Source: CAWCDJ01 sp963796675 (GTDB lineage: Bacteria; Acidobacteriota; Terriglobia; Bryobacterales; Bryobacteraceae). From it: a stretch of 64,000 nt of DNA. The notes beneath the pieces are model-generated. The model was not told the DNA's origin, searched no databases, and was given only the letters and a program-made list of their open reading frames with translations. Below are positions 1-8,840 of this stretch, piece by piece. The stretch's first letter is position 1, and every line of letters starts with the position of its first letter. The DNA lies in contig CAWCMS010000009.1 of NCBI GenBank assembly GCA_963796675.1, positions 124,001 through 188,000 of the forward strand. Direction: 5' to 3'. Made by a program: the position numbers and the translations under genes.

Positions 1-158
1 AGTTCACCAGGAATCCGAAGGCCTACCATAATCTCGAAACCGTGGCCAACATTTTCGCCAGGCAGTTCGAGGCGCGGGGACCGGGGGCTTACGAAGCCTT
101 TCAGTCAATGGTCAAAGGCATTCGGGCGCCCGGCGGGCCGTCGGAGAAAGCGGAATGA
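1..158 (+). CDS. C-terminal end of an unidentified protein (partial)
   Basis: An open frame enters from the left edge and runs codon by codon from base 3 to a TGA at 156-158. About 51 residues are visible, beginning FTRNPKAYHNLETVANIF and ending GPSEKAE. The stop overlaps the ATG of the next gene (ATGA), which indicates translational coupling and one operon with the mannonate-dehydratase-like gene. I do not recognise the family from this fragment. Confidence 0.6.
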   Translation, partial: FTRNPKAYHNLETVANIFARQFEARGPGAYEAFQSMVKGIRAPGGPSEKAE

Positions 159-1243
159 ACCGGCGCCAGTTCGCCGGCCTCGCGGGTGCGGCGCTCACGA
201 CCGCGGCAGCCGGACCCTCCGCAGCCGCGGCGCCAGCCCCGCCGGTCCGCATGCGCTTGGGCTGCCAGAGCGCCCCGACCAACGCGGAGCATCTCGGCTA
301 CCTCGCACGGTACGGCGTCGAAGGTGTCGGCGGCTATCCGGAAATCGCGGATGGGCGCCTCTACGCCACCGTCGACGAGTTGAAGGCCATGAAGGATCTC
401 GCGGCGAAGTACCACCTCGAGATCGAAGCCGCGGTGCCGCCCTTCCTGGCCTCGAGCCACATTGACCTGGAGAAGCATCCGGCCATCATGCTGGCGCAAA
501 GCCCGGAGCGCGACCGCGACATCGAAGCGTTCCAGAATATGATCCGCAACTGCGCGGCGGCCGGCATTCCCGCGGTGAAGTACAACATGAGCATCCTGGG
601 CGTGCTGCGCATCGGCCGTAAGCCGGGCCGCGGCGACTGCACCTATAGCGCGTGGAGCCTGAAAGACGCGCATCCGAAAACGCCGCTCACCCGGGCCGGT
701 CAGGTAAATGCCGATGCCGCCTGGGAGCGCATCACCTACTTCCTCGACCACGTCGTGCCCGTCGCCAACGAGTACAAGGTGCGGATCGCCTGCCATCCGC
801 ACGACCCCGGCGTGCCGCCCGAAGGCTACCAGGGCGTGACCCGTGTGCTCGGCACTGTCGACGGCCTCAAGAAGTTCATCACGATCCGCGAGAGCCCGTA
901 TCACGGCCTGAATTTCTGCCAGGGAACAGTCTCGGAGATGCTGCAGGATCCGGGCAGGGAGATCTATGACGTGATCCGCTACTTCGGTTCGCGCGGCAAG
1001 ATCTTCAACGTGCATTTCCGCAATATCCGCGGCCACCGCGACGAGTTCGTCGAGGTCTACCCGGACGAAGGCGATGTCGATTTCGTGAAGGCGGTCGAGG
1101 TGTACCGCGAGGTCGGCTATCCCTATCTGCTAATGCCCGATCACGTGCCGCAGGCGCCCGGCGATCCGCGCGGCCTGCAGTCGTTCGCCTTCTGTTACGG
1201 CTATATCCGCGCGCTGATCCAGGCGTCGAACCGGCTGGCGTAG
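155..1243 (+). CDS. Tat-exported mannonate dehydratase (UxuA)-like TIM-barrel protein
   Basis: A 362-residue protein. Residues 1-27 form a twin-arginine signal (RRQFAGLAGAALTTAAA), so it is probably exported folded. The rest has landmarks of the UxuA mannonate dehydratase family: a CHPHDP motif at residues 213-218 (family form HPDDP), a FCQG motif near 254, an HFRNIRGHRDEF segment near 287 and a DH pair near 329. UxuA removes water from D-mannonate to give 2-keto-3-deoxygluconate in uronate breakdown. Classical UxuA is cytoplasmic, so the Tat signal is unusual and the substrate may differ. The neighbouring oligogalacturonate-lyase-like gene fits a uronate/pectin theme but lies on the opposite strand. 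Other sugar isomerase/epimerase TIM barrels are possible. Confidence 0.75.
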   Translation: MNRRQFAGLAGAALTTAAAGPSAAAAPAPPVRMRLGCQSAPTNAEHLGYLARYGVEGVGGYPEIADGRLYATVDELKAMKDLAAKYHLEIEAAVPPFLASSHIDLEKHPAIMLAQSPERDRDIEAFQNMIRNCAAAGIPAVKYNMSILGVLRIGRKPGRGDCTYSAWSLKDAHPKTPLTRAGQVNADAAWERITYFLDHVVPVANEYKVRIACHPHDPGVPPEGYQGVTRVLGTVDGLKKFITIRESPYHGLNFCQGTVSEMLQDPGREIYDVIRYFGSRGKIFNVHFRNIRGHRDEFVEVYPDEGDVDFVKAVEVYREVGYPYLLMPDHVPQAPGDPRGLQSFAFCYGYIRALIQASNRLA

Positions 1244-1247
1244 CGCG

Positions 1248-2309
1248 TCACACTTCGACCACATACACCTGCGTCACGCCAGTACGGTCGCTCGCGAAGG
1301 CCACGCGATCTTCCTCGAAGGACCAACTCGGGTGCGGATGGGTCCACTGCGGCCCGTAGACCGTATCGGCGGCGTTCTCCATCCAACTGAGATTGTTCCG
1401 CGCGGCGGCGAAATCCGCGGCCACGGCGTAGCACGACTTGCGCCATTGCGTGCCCTGCCCGCTTGCCTCGCTCCGGCATAGCCGCCGGCGCGCGCCCGAG
1501 GCGGCATCGATGATCTGCAGCCCGTCGTCGGGATGGTTGGTATCGCACAGGATGCGTTCGCCGCGGCGGTCCGGCGCGATATGCCAGGCGTTGTATTCGC
1601 AGATAGTCGAGATGCGGCGAGTGCTCCAATCCATGCGGCGGAGCGCGAACGGCCAGACGGTGAATACCAGGTCGCCGGTCGCGCCGAGGAAGGTCTCGTG
1701 CACCACGAATTCATTGTTGCCGTGCTGGTAGAGGCATTCGAGACCCGCGCCGTCACGGCGGACGCGGTGCATGCGCGGCGCCGGATCTCCGGCGAACTCG
1801 ATCCATTCAGGCTCGGCCGGGTGGAACTGCGGATGGATGACCGTCCGCGGAAACACGATATTGCGCCAGCCCGAGCCGTCAAAGCGCCCTGCCACCAGGC
1901 CGGTTTCGGCGCCGCGCTTGTAGGCCGCGGTGAGCCACACGCCGTCGGCGCTGATCGAACACTCCCCTAGCTCCACGCCAGGCTGCTCGACGATCCGGCG
2001 TTCGCTGAGTGTCTCGCGGTCGATCTCCCAAAGCCCGCCGCCACGTGTCACCACGAGCGATCGCCGGCCAGGGTGCAACGCGGCGCTAAAGGGATGGATC
2101 GCCGCGCCCGCGGTCAATTGCCGCGTCTCGCCAGTCTCGAGCGAGATCTCGAAAAGCTGCGGCGTCCCCGTGCGGTACGAGGTAAAGAACAGGCTGCGCC
2201 CGCCCGGAAAAAACGAGCTCTGCAAAAAGTATGTCGGATGATTGATGGCGGCGCCGTCGGTAACTTGAGTGACCCGCGCACCGGTTTCGGAGTCGAGCCA
2301 GGTCTTCAT
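1248..2309 (-). CDS. oligogalacturonate lyase-like beta-propeller (TolB-like) protein
   Basis: A 353-residue protein read from the ATG at 2309. This start overlaps the TGA of the upstream MetE-like gene (ATGA), so the longer open frame upstream is not used. Repeated blade-like segments are visible (FFPGGRSLFFTSYRTGTPQLFE, LHPGRRSLVVTR, CSISADGVWLTA, SFEEDRVAFASDRTG). The layout resembles oligogalacturonate lyase, which splits unsaturated digalacturonate in pectin degradation: an N-terminal HPTYF-like motif, a central HPQFHPAEPEWIEF stretch and a later NHPDDG. No signal peptide is seen, consistent with a cytoplasmic lyase. A TolB/WD40-type propeller of other function cannot be excluded. Confidence 0.6.
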   Translation of the reverse strand: MKTWLDSETGARVTQVTDGAAINHPTYFLQSSFFPGGRSLFFTSYRTGTPQLFEISLETGETRQLTAGAAIHPFSAALHPGRRSLVVTRGGGLWEIDRETLSERRIVEQPGVELGECSISADGVWLTAAYKRGAETGLVAGRFDGSGWRNIVFPRTVIHPQFHPAEPEWIEFAGDPAPRMHRVRRDGAGLECLYQHGNNEFVVHETFLGATGDLVFTVWPFALRRMDWSTRRISTICEYNAWHIAPDRRGERILCDTNHPDDGLQIIDAASGARRRLCRSEASGQGTQWRKSCYAVAADFAAARNNLSWMENAADTVYGPQWTHPHPSWSFEEDRVAFASDRTGVTQVYVVEV

Positions 2310-3322
2310 ACGCCGCGAGTTCCCAAATAAAGGTCGCGACCCTTGGCGAGCGCGGCAATTTTGCGGTCCGCCACGGACCGCTTGAGCATCCAGAAGCCGC
2401 AGTCCGGATGGATCCAGCCGACGCGCCCCGGCCCCAGAACCTGCTCGGCGCGCTCCAGCCGGCGGGCGATCTCCTCGGGCGTCTCCACGTGGTTGTCCTT
2501 GATGTCGATCACGCCGATCCCGAGTTGGAGCGGCGGCGCCACCTCCTTCAGGCAGTGGAGCTCGTCGGCCGGCCGCCGTGCCATTTCGAGCACTACGTGA
2601 TCGGCATGCAGGCTGTTGAGGAAGCCGATGAGCGCGCCCCAGGCGCCTTGCTGAATCGTCTGGCCGCCGTAGTTCCCGAAACACAGGTGGACGGCGCGCC
2701 GCGACTTCACGCGATCGAGCACGGTGTTGATGGCGGCAGCGGCTAACGGCGCGTCTTCCGGATTGCCGGGAAGGTTGGCCTCGTCGACCTGCACGCATGC
2801 GCAATCGAGTTCAGCGGCCTGCGCGGCGAGCACGTTGGCGATCGTCATGGTCAGCTCCGCGAAGTCCCCATAGTGCCGGTCGAGCAGGCTTCTCGAAAGC
2901 ATGTAGGGGCTGGTGATGGTGAACTTGAACACGCCGCCGCTCACCGAGGCGGCGAGCGCGCAATCCGCCGGCAGATTGAGCGAGCCCTCGCCGAGCGGCC
3001 CCTCCACCACGCCCGCCGGTTTCCTGCGGAACCCCATGTGCGGGAGTGCGGCGAAGGCCTCCCAATCGCGGCGTCCCACCTGGCTGCGGATTCCTTCGAG
3101 CGGCCGCACGAAATAGTCGATCATGCCATTGGTATCGGGATGGTTGTGGTCGAAGCGGTAGAGTTCGCCTTCGGTCGGGAGGTCGATACCCGCCTGCCGC
3201 TGGATGTCGAGCACGACGCGAGTCGCATCGAGCCGAGCCTGTTCGCTTCGGGCCAGCGGCAACCAGTCCGGAACGGGGTAAGAGCCTACGGTCGTGGTCA
3301 GAATCGGCGGGGATTGGGCCAT
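2306..3322 (-). CDS. short MetE-like (cobalamin-independent methionine synthase C-terminal domain) methyltransferase
   Basis: About 338 residues from the ATG at 3322 (MAQSPPILTTTVGSYP). An upstream ATG at 3340 would add six residues; neither has a clear Shine-Dalgarno. The sequence covers only the catalytic half of MetE: TTVGSYP at the N-terminus, HLCFGNYG in the middle and HPDCGFWML near the C-terminus, the last carrying the zinc-binding cysteine. Full MetE is about 750 residues and also has an N-terminal half. Stand-alone 'core MetE' proteins are known; some are thought to use methyl donors other than methyltetrahydrofolate polyglutamate. Its stop overlaps the start of the propeller gene, so the two are co-translated, although no functional link is obvious. 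Confidence 0.75.
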   Translation of the reverse strand: MAQSPPILTTTVGSYPVPDWLPLARSEQARLDATRVVLDIQRQAGIDLPTEGELYRFDHNHPDTNGMIDYFVRPLEGIRSQVGRRDWEAFAALPHMGFRRKPAGVVEGPLGEGSLNLPADCALAASVSGGVFKFTITSPYMLSRSLLDRHYGDFAELTMTIANVLAAQAAELDCACVQVDEANLPGNPEDAPLAAAAINTVLDRVKSRRAVHLCFGNYGGQTIQQGAWGALIGFLNSLHADHVVLEMARRPADELHCLKEVAPPLQLGIGVIDIKDNHVETPEEIARRLERAEQVLGPGRVGWIHPDCGFWMLKRSVADRKIAALAKGRDLYLGTRGV

Positions 3323-3419
3323 GACTTCAGACTCTAACATTCATGGAGCGGTGGTGGGCGCCGGCGAAAAGTAAGTATTCCGTGGCGGATACGTGAATAA
3401 CGCCCGGTTGGGCGTAGTA

Positions 3420-3497
3420 TGGCGTCCCCAGGGGGATTCGAACCCCCGTTACCGCCGTGAAAGGGCGATGTCCTAGGCCGGGCTAGACGATGGGGAC
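3420..3497 (-). tRNA. tRNA-Glu (anticodon TTC), CCA encoded
   Basis: On the minus strand the sequence folds as a cloverleaf. The acceptor stem GTCCCCA pairs with TGGGGAC. The anticodon arm is TCGCC-CTTTCAC-GGCGG with anticodon TTC. The T arm is GGGGG-TTCGAAT-CCCCC. The discriminator base is G and the 3' CCA is genomically encoded (bases 3422-3420). The gene lies directly downstream of cheB on the same strand. Confidence 0.95.
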
Positions 3498-3532
3498 CTT
3501 GCTGGCCAAATGCAGGTGAAACTCTTTCTAAT

Positions 3533-4627
3533 TTAGCCTTTAGCACACCCGATCGTCAACTTGGAATGAGTTCCCTCCCCCAAACTCCGGGCGGCCGCAC
3601 GCATCATTGCCTCGGGAATTTGCGGCAGCGGCAACACCTGCTCCGCCGCTCCTAAACCGATCGCTTCCCGCGGCATCCCGAAGACAACACAGGTGGCTTC
3701 GTCCTGCGCGATGGTGTGAGCACCCGCCTGGCGCATCTTGAGAAGACCGTTAGCACCGTCCGACCCCATTCCGGTTAGTAAAATCCCGACCGCATTCGGA
3801 CCCGCTGCCTCCGCCACCGAAAGAAACAGCACGTCCACCGAGGGGCGCTGGTAGCAGACCCGTGGACCCGACTTGACCTGAACCGTCAACCCGGCTCCGT
3901 TCTTGCGGAGCAGCATGTGGAGGTCGCCCGGAGCGACCAAGACGGTACCGGGCGAAAACGCATCGCCATTTTCCGCTTCCTTGACCCGCAGCGGCCCCAT
4001 GCCGTTCAGCCGCTTGGCGAAGGCCCGCGAAAACAGGGGCGGAATATGCTGCGCGATCAGGATGCCCGGCGCGCCTTCCGGGAGCCGCGACACCACCGCC
4101 GCGATAGCTTCAGTACCGCCGGTCGATGCGCCGATCGCGATGACCGTATGCTTGTTACGCAATTCGGGAAGCGCTACTGTCCCGGCCTGGCCAATGGAGC
4201 GGTCCGCCTCCCTGGGCCGGACCCGCGCGGCTGCCGCGGCACGGATCTTCGCCGCCAGCGTAGCGCGCAATTCGCCCACCGAATACGGACCGCCGGGTTT
4301 CGCCAGCACTTCGACCGCACCATATTCCATCGCCTGAATCGCTGCCAGGCAGGAGGGTTGCGCCAGTGAACTGATCACGACCGCCGGCATCGGGTGGAAA
4401 TGCATCAGCTTTCGCAGGAAGGTCAGGCCGTCCATGCGCGGCATCTCGATATCCAGCGTGAGGACATCCGGCTGGAGTGCCAGGATCTTATCCCGCGCCA
4501 CATAAGGATCCGGAGCGGTGCCGAGCACTTCCAAGTCGTCCTCGCCTGCGATTGCCTCGCTAAGGATCCGTCTTACGATCGCGGAATCATCGACAACCAG
4601 CACCCCTATTTTGCGGCTCTGATGCAT
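3533..4627 (-). CDS. cheB: CheB protein-glutamate methylesterase/glutamine deamidase
   Basis: A 364-residue two-domain protein. An N-terminal receiver (about residues 8-125) has DD at 13-14 and phospho-acceptor D59 in LTLDIEMPRMDG. A C-terminal methylesterase carries the nucleophile motif GASTGG (near residue 170), AQHIPPLFS and GMGSDGANGL, the last holding the catalytic Asp. It demethylates chemoreceptor glutamyl methyl esters and deamidates receptor glutamines when phosphorylated by CheA, opposing CheR. It is the last gene of the che operon, and its start overlaps the end of the receiver-CheX gene by 22 bases. Confidence 0.95.
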   Translation of the reverse strand: MHQSRKIGVLVVDDSAIVRRILSEAIAGEDDLEVLGTAPDPYVARDKILALQPDVLTLDIEMPRMDGLTFLRKLMHFHPMPAVVISSLAQPSCLAAIQAMEYGAVEVLAKPGGPYSVGELRATLAAKIRAAAAARVRPREADRSIGQAGTVALPELRNKHTVIAIGASTGGTEAIAAVVSRLPEGAPGILIAQHIPPLFSRAFAKRLNGMGPLRVKEAENGDAFSPGTVLVAPGDLHMLLRKNGAGLTVQVKSGPRVCYQRPSVDVLFLSVAEAAGPNAVGILLTGMGSDGANGLLKMRQAGAHTIAQDEATCVVFGMPREAIGLGAAEQVLPLPQIPEAMMRAAARSLGEGTHSKLTIGCAKG

Positions 4628-5457
4628 GCGGGTGTCCCCATCGTTAGCGCCACTGTCAGCTCGCCTCCAAACATTTCGACCGTATAGACCGCGGCGCCCT
4701 CAGTCTTCGCCGTTGCGTGCGACGCCGGCACGATCCTTGGCGATGCGAGGTGAAAGGTAGCGGCACATTCCACGCGGCTCAGGACCGAGCCGCAGATCAT
4801 ATTGGCGAGTTCGCACACCACCGCGGAGACTTGCTCCTCTTGCAATTCCTGGGGCTCTACGGCAAGAAAGTCCGCTGCAATCGACCGCGCGGCAGGATAT
4901 GACAACTTCAGCACCAGCTCGCCTTGTGAATCACCCTCGAAGGGCACTTGCGCCGCCAGGTTTTCATCTTCCGGCCCGAAGCGGGCACCCGGCGCTTCCG
5001 GCGGCGAGACAAAGAACATCTTCTCCAGCACTTCCTGAACGGACGCGGTCAGTTCTTCCTGCAGCGCCCGATCCAACACCGGAGATCCGAGGATCCGCTC
5101 CAGTTCAGCCCTCAGATCTTCAGGGAGGAATGGCTTGGTGACATAGCCCCTCGCCCCCAGAGAGAGCATTTGCGAAATCCGGTGACTGGTGGCATCAGTC
5201 GAGATCACCACTACCGGAATGGATTTGAGGAGATCATCCGTCGAGAGACGCCGCAGCAACTCCTCGCCATCGACAACCGGCATGTTGATGTCCGTGAGAA
5301 TCGCATCAACCCATTGCTGTCTCAAGATTTCGAGCGCTTCTCCTCCATGCGACGCCTCATAGCAGGCCGAGACCTCGAAACCGGACAGGTTTATGATCCG
5401 CCGCACGAAAGATCGCATCGCCGGCGAATCGTCCACGATCAGAACGCGGTAGCCCAA
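4606..5457 (-). CDS. receiver domain fused to a CheX-type CheY-P phosphatase domain
   Basis: I place the start at TTG 5457 (283 residues) because a full AAGGAGG Shine-Dalgarno sits six bases upstream and the protein then begins directly with the receiver (LGYRVLIVDDS). D56 in LTDINMP is the phospho-acceptor and K in YVTKPF completes the site. From about residue 130 a CheX/CheC-like domain follows, with the phosphatase signature ExxN as E216-L-A-N219. CheC/CheX/FliY proteins dephosphorylate CheY-P, so this fusion may be a phosphorylation-controlled phosphatase, or it may act on its own receiver; both are inference. It overlaps cheD by 19 bases and cheB by 22. Confidence 0.85.
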   Translation of the reverse strand: MGYRVLIVDDSPAMRSFVRRIINLSGFEVSACYEASHGGEALEILRQQWVDAILTDINMPVVDGEELLRRLSTDDLLKSIPVVVISTDATSHRISQMLSLGARGYVTKPFLPEDLRAELERILGSPVLDRALQEELTASVQEVLEKMFFVSPPEAPGARFGPEDENLAAQVPFEGDSQGELVLKLSYPAARSIAADFLAVEPQELQEEQVSAVVCELANMICGSVLSRVECAATFHLASPRIVPASHATAKTEGAAVYTVEMFGGELTVALTMGTPACIRAAK

Positions 5458-5993
5458 GGGAATCCTCCTTCCTGCGCCACAGTCCCGGCGGCTGCGGCAC
5501 CTTCCGCCGGCGGAAGCACGCTCGGCTTCATACCCGATTCCTGCAGGTGGATCCGGCCGGACCCCACTTCGAGTCGCACAGTTCGTGAAGTCATTCCCCC
5601 CACTGCTTCGCCGCTGAGCAGGAGGCCGAATTTCCAAAGGATCTTCCGGGCAGCCAGGTAGTTGCGTTTGCCGATCTCGAAGACCCCCTCCCGATCCATC
5701 ATCCGCGCCCCGCCGATGACGTGCACTTTCAGATGACGCTTGTCTGCGCCTTGTCCGAGCAGTTGGTTCAGAAAGAGGGGGATGCCCGTATCCGCGAACA
5801 TAAATGGTTTGCCTTTGGCCTTCACCGGATCGATGCCGGAGTCCGGCAGCATGAAGTGCAACAGTCCTCCGACCGATGCTCGAGGATCGTGAATGACCAG
5901 TCCGATACAGGATCCTAACGCGTAGGTCGTCAGCACCTGCCCCGACGAACGCGAAATCCGGCAATCCGCCATCCCTACAACGATCTGCTCCAC
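5439..5993 (-). CDS. cheD: CheD chemoreceptor glutamine deamidase
   Basis: 184 residues, close to the usual CheD length. The catalytic cysteine lies in LGSCIG (C29) and the catalytic histidine in LLHFMLP (H46); the conserved HVIGGARM segment follows. CheD deamidates receptor glutamines and in Bacillus and Thermotoga forms a complex with CheC. Here a CheX-type phosphatase is encoded directly downstream and another two at the operon front, so similar cross-talk is plausible. The proline/alanine-rich C-terminal tail after about residue 155 is not part of the conserved fold. Its start overlaps the end of cheR. Confidence 0.93.
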   Translation of the reverse strand: MEQIVVGMADCRISRSSGQVLTTYALGSCIGLVIHDPRASVGGLLHFMLPDSGIDPVKAKGKPFMFADTGIPLFLNQLLGQGADKRHLKVHVIGGARMMDREGVFEIGKRNYLAARKILWKFGLLLSGEAVGGMTSRTVRLEVGSGRIHLQESGMKPSVLPPAEGAAAAGTVAQEGGFPWATAF

Positions 5994-6853
5994 CTGGTCT
6001 CCTTTTCGCCCGGCTTACGATAGACGGCAGGCTGGACATACTCGAGCGAATGGGCAACCCGGGTCAGGCTCTCGGCGTGCCCCACGAACAGGTAGCCCCC
6101 GGGTTCCAGACAGGCTGCCAGTTTCCGCACGACCTTTTCCTGGGTTGCACGATCGAAATAGATCATGACGTTGCGGCAGAAGATCAGAGGAAATGGTCTC
6201 GGCCAACCGAACTCCTCGATGAGGTTGAGGCGGCGGAACACGGCCTGCTGCCGGATCTTCGGCGATACGATCATCCCGGCCCGCTCGCCGCTCCCGGCGC
6301 TGAAATACCGGCGCCGCCATTCCGGCGGTATGGACTGACAGCGCTCTGCGGAATAGAAACCGTCGGACGCAAGCTTCAGGGCTTTGTTGGATATGTCGGT
6401 GGCCGCAATCTGGATTCTGCGGGACGGCATGGCGTCATTCAAGATACAGGCCAAGGTCCAGACCTCTTCACCGGTCGAACAAGCGGCACACCACAGGTGA
6501 ATTAATTCGCGGTCCGCCAGTTGAGGCAGAACCCGTCTTTTTAAGAAGTCAAAATGGTCCGGCTCGCGCAGGAAGGAAGTGTGATTCGTGGCCAGCGCAT
6601 CGACCATCGCAGCAAGCGATCTGCCTGTCGAATCGTTACGGACGTGGTCGTATAAATCCTGAAATGTCCGGAAGCCGTGCATCAGCACAAGCTTGCGCAA
6701 CCGGGCGGACACCAGTTCCTCCTTCCCGGATTTCAATTCCAGGCCGAAGGTCCGGTAGGCCAACTGACGGATCTGCTCGAACTCCGCCGGGGTAAGGGGA
6801 CGGACTCCCTCTTGTTCTCCTCGAAGGCCGGCGGGGCTAGCGGGCCGGCTCAA
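5975..6853 (-). CDS. cheR: CheR chemotaxis protein methyltransferase
   Basis: 292 residues from TTG 6853, which has AAGGA eight bases upstream inside the end of cheA. It has the N-terminal helical CheR domain (about 20-85) and a SAM-dependent methyltransferase domain with CAACSTGEEVW as motif I and LIFCRNVMIYFD as the CheR-typical segment. It methylates glutamates of chemoreceptors for adaptation. The C-terminus lacks any NWETF-like receptor-binding extra domain. It sits between cheA and cheD, with overlaps on both sides. Confidence 0.95.
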   Translation of the reverse strand: MSRPASPAGLRGEQEGVRPLTPAEFEQIRQLAYRTFGLELKSGKEELVSARLRKLVLMHGFRTFQDLYDHVRNDSTGRSLAAMVDALATNHTSFLREPDHFDFLKRRVLPQLADRELIHLWCAACSTGEEVWTLACILNDAMPSRRIQIAATDISNKALKLASDGFYSAERCQSIPPEWRRRYFSAGSGERAGMIVSPKIRQQAVFRRLNLIEEFGWPRPFPLIFCRNVMIYFDRATQEKVVRKLAACLEPGGYLFVGHAESLTRVAHSLEYVQPAVYRKPGEKETRWSRSL

Positions 6854-8828
6854 GCTTACCGTCCTTCATGAGCCTCTCGAGATCGAGAATCAGGCCGACA
6901 CGCCCGTCGCCGAGGATGGCACCACCCGCCACGCCGGAAACATTTTTGAAGGTCTCGCCCAACGACTTGATCACTACCTCCTGCTTTCCGATCAGTTCAT
7001 CTACCAACAGGCAAAAGCGGCTGCCCTCCACCTCGGCGACCACCAGGACCCCTTGCTGCGGATCGGTTGACCGCGGCTCAACGCCAAACCTTCGGTAGAG
7101 ACGCAAAACGGGCAGCAACGTCCCCCTCACCAGCGCCATTTCCGCGCGCTGCTGCACCGTCCAGATCGAGTCGTCGTTCGGACGAAACAGTTCGCGCACG
7201 CCGAATAGCGGCACGATGTAACGCTCCTGCCCAACCGCCACCACCAGGCCGTCAATGATCGCCAGCGTCAGCGGCAGCTTGAGATGGAATGAAGTGCCCT
7301 CGCCGTCCACAGAACGAATCTCGATTCGTCCGCGAAGCTTCTCGATGTGGCGCCGCACAACGTCCATACCTACACCGCGACCGGAGACATTGGTTACCTG
7401 CTGCGCCGTGCTGAAGCCCGGCTCGAAGATCAGGTTCCACACCTCGGCATCGGACCGGCCTTCTCCCGATTCCACCAGCCCGCGTTCCATCGCTTTAGCG
7501 AGAATGCGCTCACGGACGAGTCCCCTGCCGTCATCGGCGATCTCGATGACCACCTGGCCCGACTGGTGATAAGCCTTCAACGCGACACGAGCACTCGGAG
7601 ACTTGCCGGACTTGCGCCTTTGCTCCGGTGTCTCGATCCCATGATCCATGGCGTTGCGGACCATGTGCATCAGCGGATCCGCCAATTCCTCGACGATCGT
7701 TCGATCAAGCTCGATCTCGTCGCCGTAGGTCTCCATCTGAACCTGCTTGCCGAATTGCCGGGATAGGTCCCGCACCAGGCGAGCCATCCTCCGGAACAGC
7801 GGTCCTACCGGCACCAGCCTCATCGCCATCGCCGTCTTCTGCAGCTCCGCCGTAATGCGGGTCAACTGCACCATCTTGCGTTGTAAGCCGGGACTCTTGA
7901 CCGCGAGTAAGTCGCCGTCGTGGCGAACCAGAGATTCGGCAATTACCAGTTCCCCTGCCATGTCGACCAGGAAATCGAGCTTGCCTGTGTCTACCTTGAC
8001 GGCCATCGTCTCGTTGCGATGGACCTGAACTTCAGCCGGCGCTGCCGGGGCGGATGGTGCGGGCTTCCCTGAGGCGTCGACCGCGGTTGCCAGAGCGGCC
8101 AACCCGCCTCCAACCGCTTCCGTGCCGGCTCCTTGCTCCAACAACCCGCGGATCCTAGCCAGGAGCCCTTCGTTAGGAGGCGGCGGCTCCGAGGACCGCC
8201 CGGCCAAGTCGTCCTCGATGTGAGACAGCCATCGGCGGAGGCAGTCGGCACTCTGCAAAATGACGTCGATGGCGGAGGGGGTAATCGCGAACTGCCCGGT
8301 GCGGGCACGATCGAGAACCGCCTCTACTTCGTGGGCGAGTTGCTGCACCTCGCGAAATTCCAGAAATCCCGCCAGACCCTTGATCGTATGGAAGCCACGA
8401 AAGGCGGCGTGCAGGGATTCCGCATGAGAAGGATCCCGCTCGAGCGTGAGCAATTGCTGCTCGATCGAAGCAATGTGCTCCCGGCTCTCCAGCACGAAGT
8501 CGGACAACAGTTCCGGATCTTCGGCGGGCATGCGGTCGACCCGTGAATCGGACTTCCCGGTGGCCGCCCATGCCTGCTGCAGGCACGCAATCCCTTCCTG
8601 CAGCTCCGTAGAGAGGTCTCCCGATCCCCCCGCCGGCGGTCGCGCTTCAAAGGTCTCCATCAGCGCCGCGGCCGCGCTGGCAACAGGTGCGGCATGCTCC
8701 CGCTCGGCGGTCGCGTGGATGTCGCGAAGCCCCTCGAGCCAGTTCGCACCGTCCGTATCGGCCTGGCCGACAACCAGCCGGAGGGCCAGGTCCTCGATTT
8801 TGCGCTGCAGGTCGTTGGAATGGGACAT
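6837..8828 (-). CDS. cheA: CheA chemotaxis histidine kinase
   Basis: 663 residues. The HPt (P1) domain is not at the extreme N-terminus: the phosphorylated histidine is H147 in FHTIKGLAGFL, after about 100 residues of low-conservation helical sequence. A recognisable P2 (CheY-binding) domain is missing; an Ala/Pro-rich linker leads to the dimerisation helices, then the ATPase (N-box MVRNAMDHGIE, G1 DDGRG, G2 GRGVGMDVV) and the C-terminal CheW-like P5 domain. It phosphorylates CheY, CheB and probably the receiver-CheX fusion. It lies 12 bases downstream of the mcp gene in the same operon. Confidence 0.95.
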   Translation of the reverse strand: MSHSNDLQRKIEDLALRLVVGQADTDGANWLEGLRDIHATAEREHAAPVASAAAALMETFEARPPAGGSGDLSTELQEGIACLQQAWAATGKSDSRVDRMPAEDPELLSDFVLESREHIASIEQQLLTLERDPSHAESLHAAFRGFHTIKGLAGFLEFREVQQLAHEVEAVLDRARTGQFAITPSAIDVILQSADCLRRWLSHIEDDLAGRSSEPPPPNEGLLARIRGLLEQGAGTEAVGGGLAALATAVDASGKPAPSAPAAPAEVQVHRNETMAVKVDTGKLDFLVDMAGELVIAESLVRHDGDLLAVKSPGLQRKMVQLTRITAELQKTAMAMRLVPVGPLFRRMARLVRDLSRQFGKQVQMETYGDEIELDRTIVEELADPLMHMVRNAMDHGIETPEQRRKSGKSPSARVALKAYHQSGQVVIEIADDGRGLVRERILAKAMERGLVESGEGRSDAEVWNLIFEPGFSTAQQVTNVSGRGVGMDVVRRHIEKLRGRIEIRSVDGEGTSFHLKLPLTLAIIDGLVVAVGQERYIVPLFGVRELFRPNDDSIWTVQQRAEMALVRGTLLPVLRLYRRFGVEPRSTDPQQGVLVVAEVEGSRFCLLVDELIGKQEVVIKSLGETFKNVSGVAGGAILGDGRVGLILDLERLMKDGKLEPAR

Positions 8829-8840
8829 GATTCTGCCCTT

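Noticed and set aside
4606..6057. A 483-residue version of the receiver-CheX protein extending upstream to 6057.
   Set aside because: The extra 200 residues are the shadow of cheD in another frame (Arg/Gly-rich), and a perfect Shine-Dalgarno marks TTG 5457.
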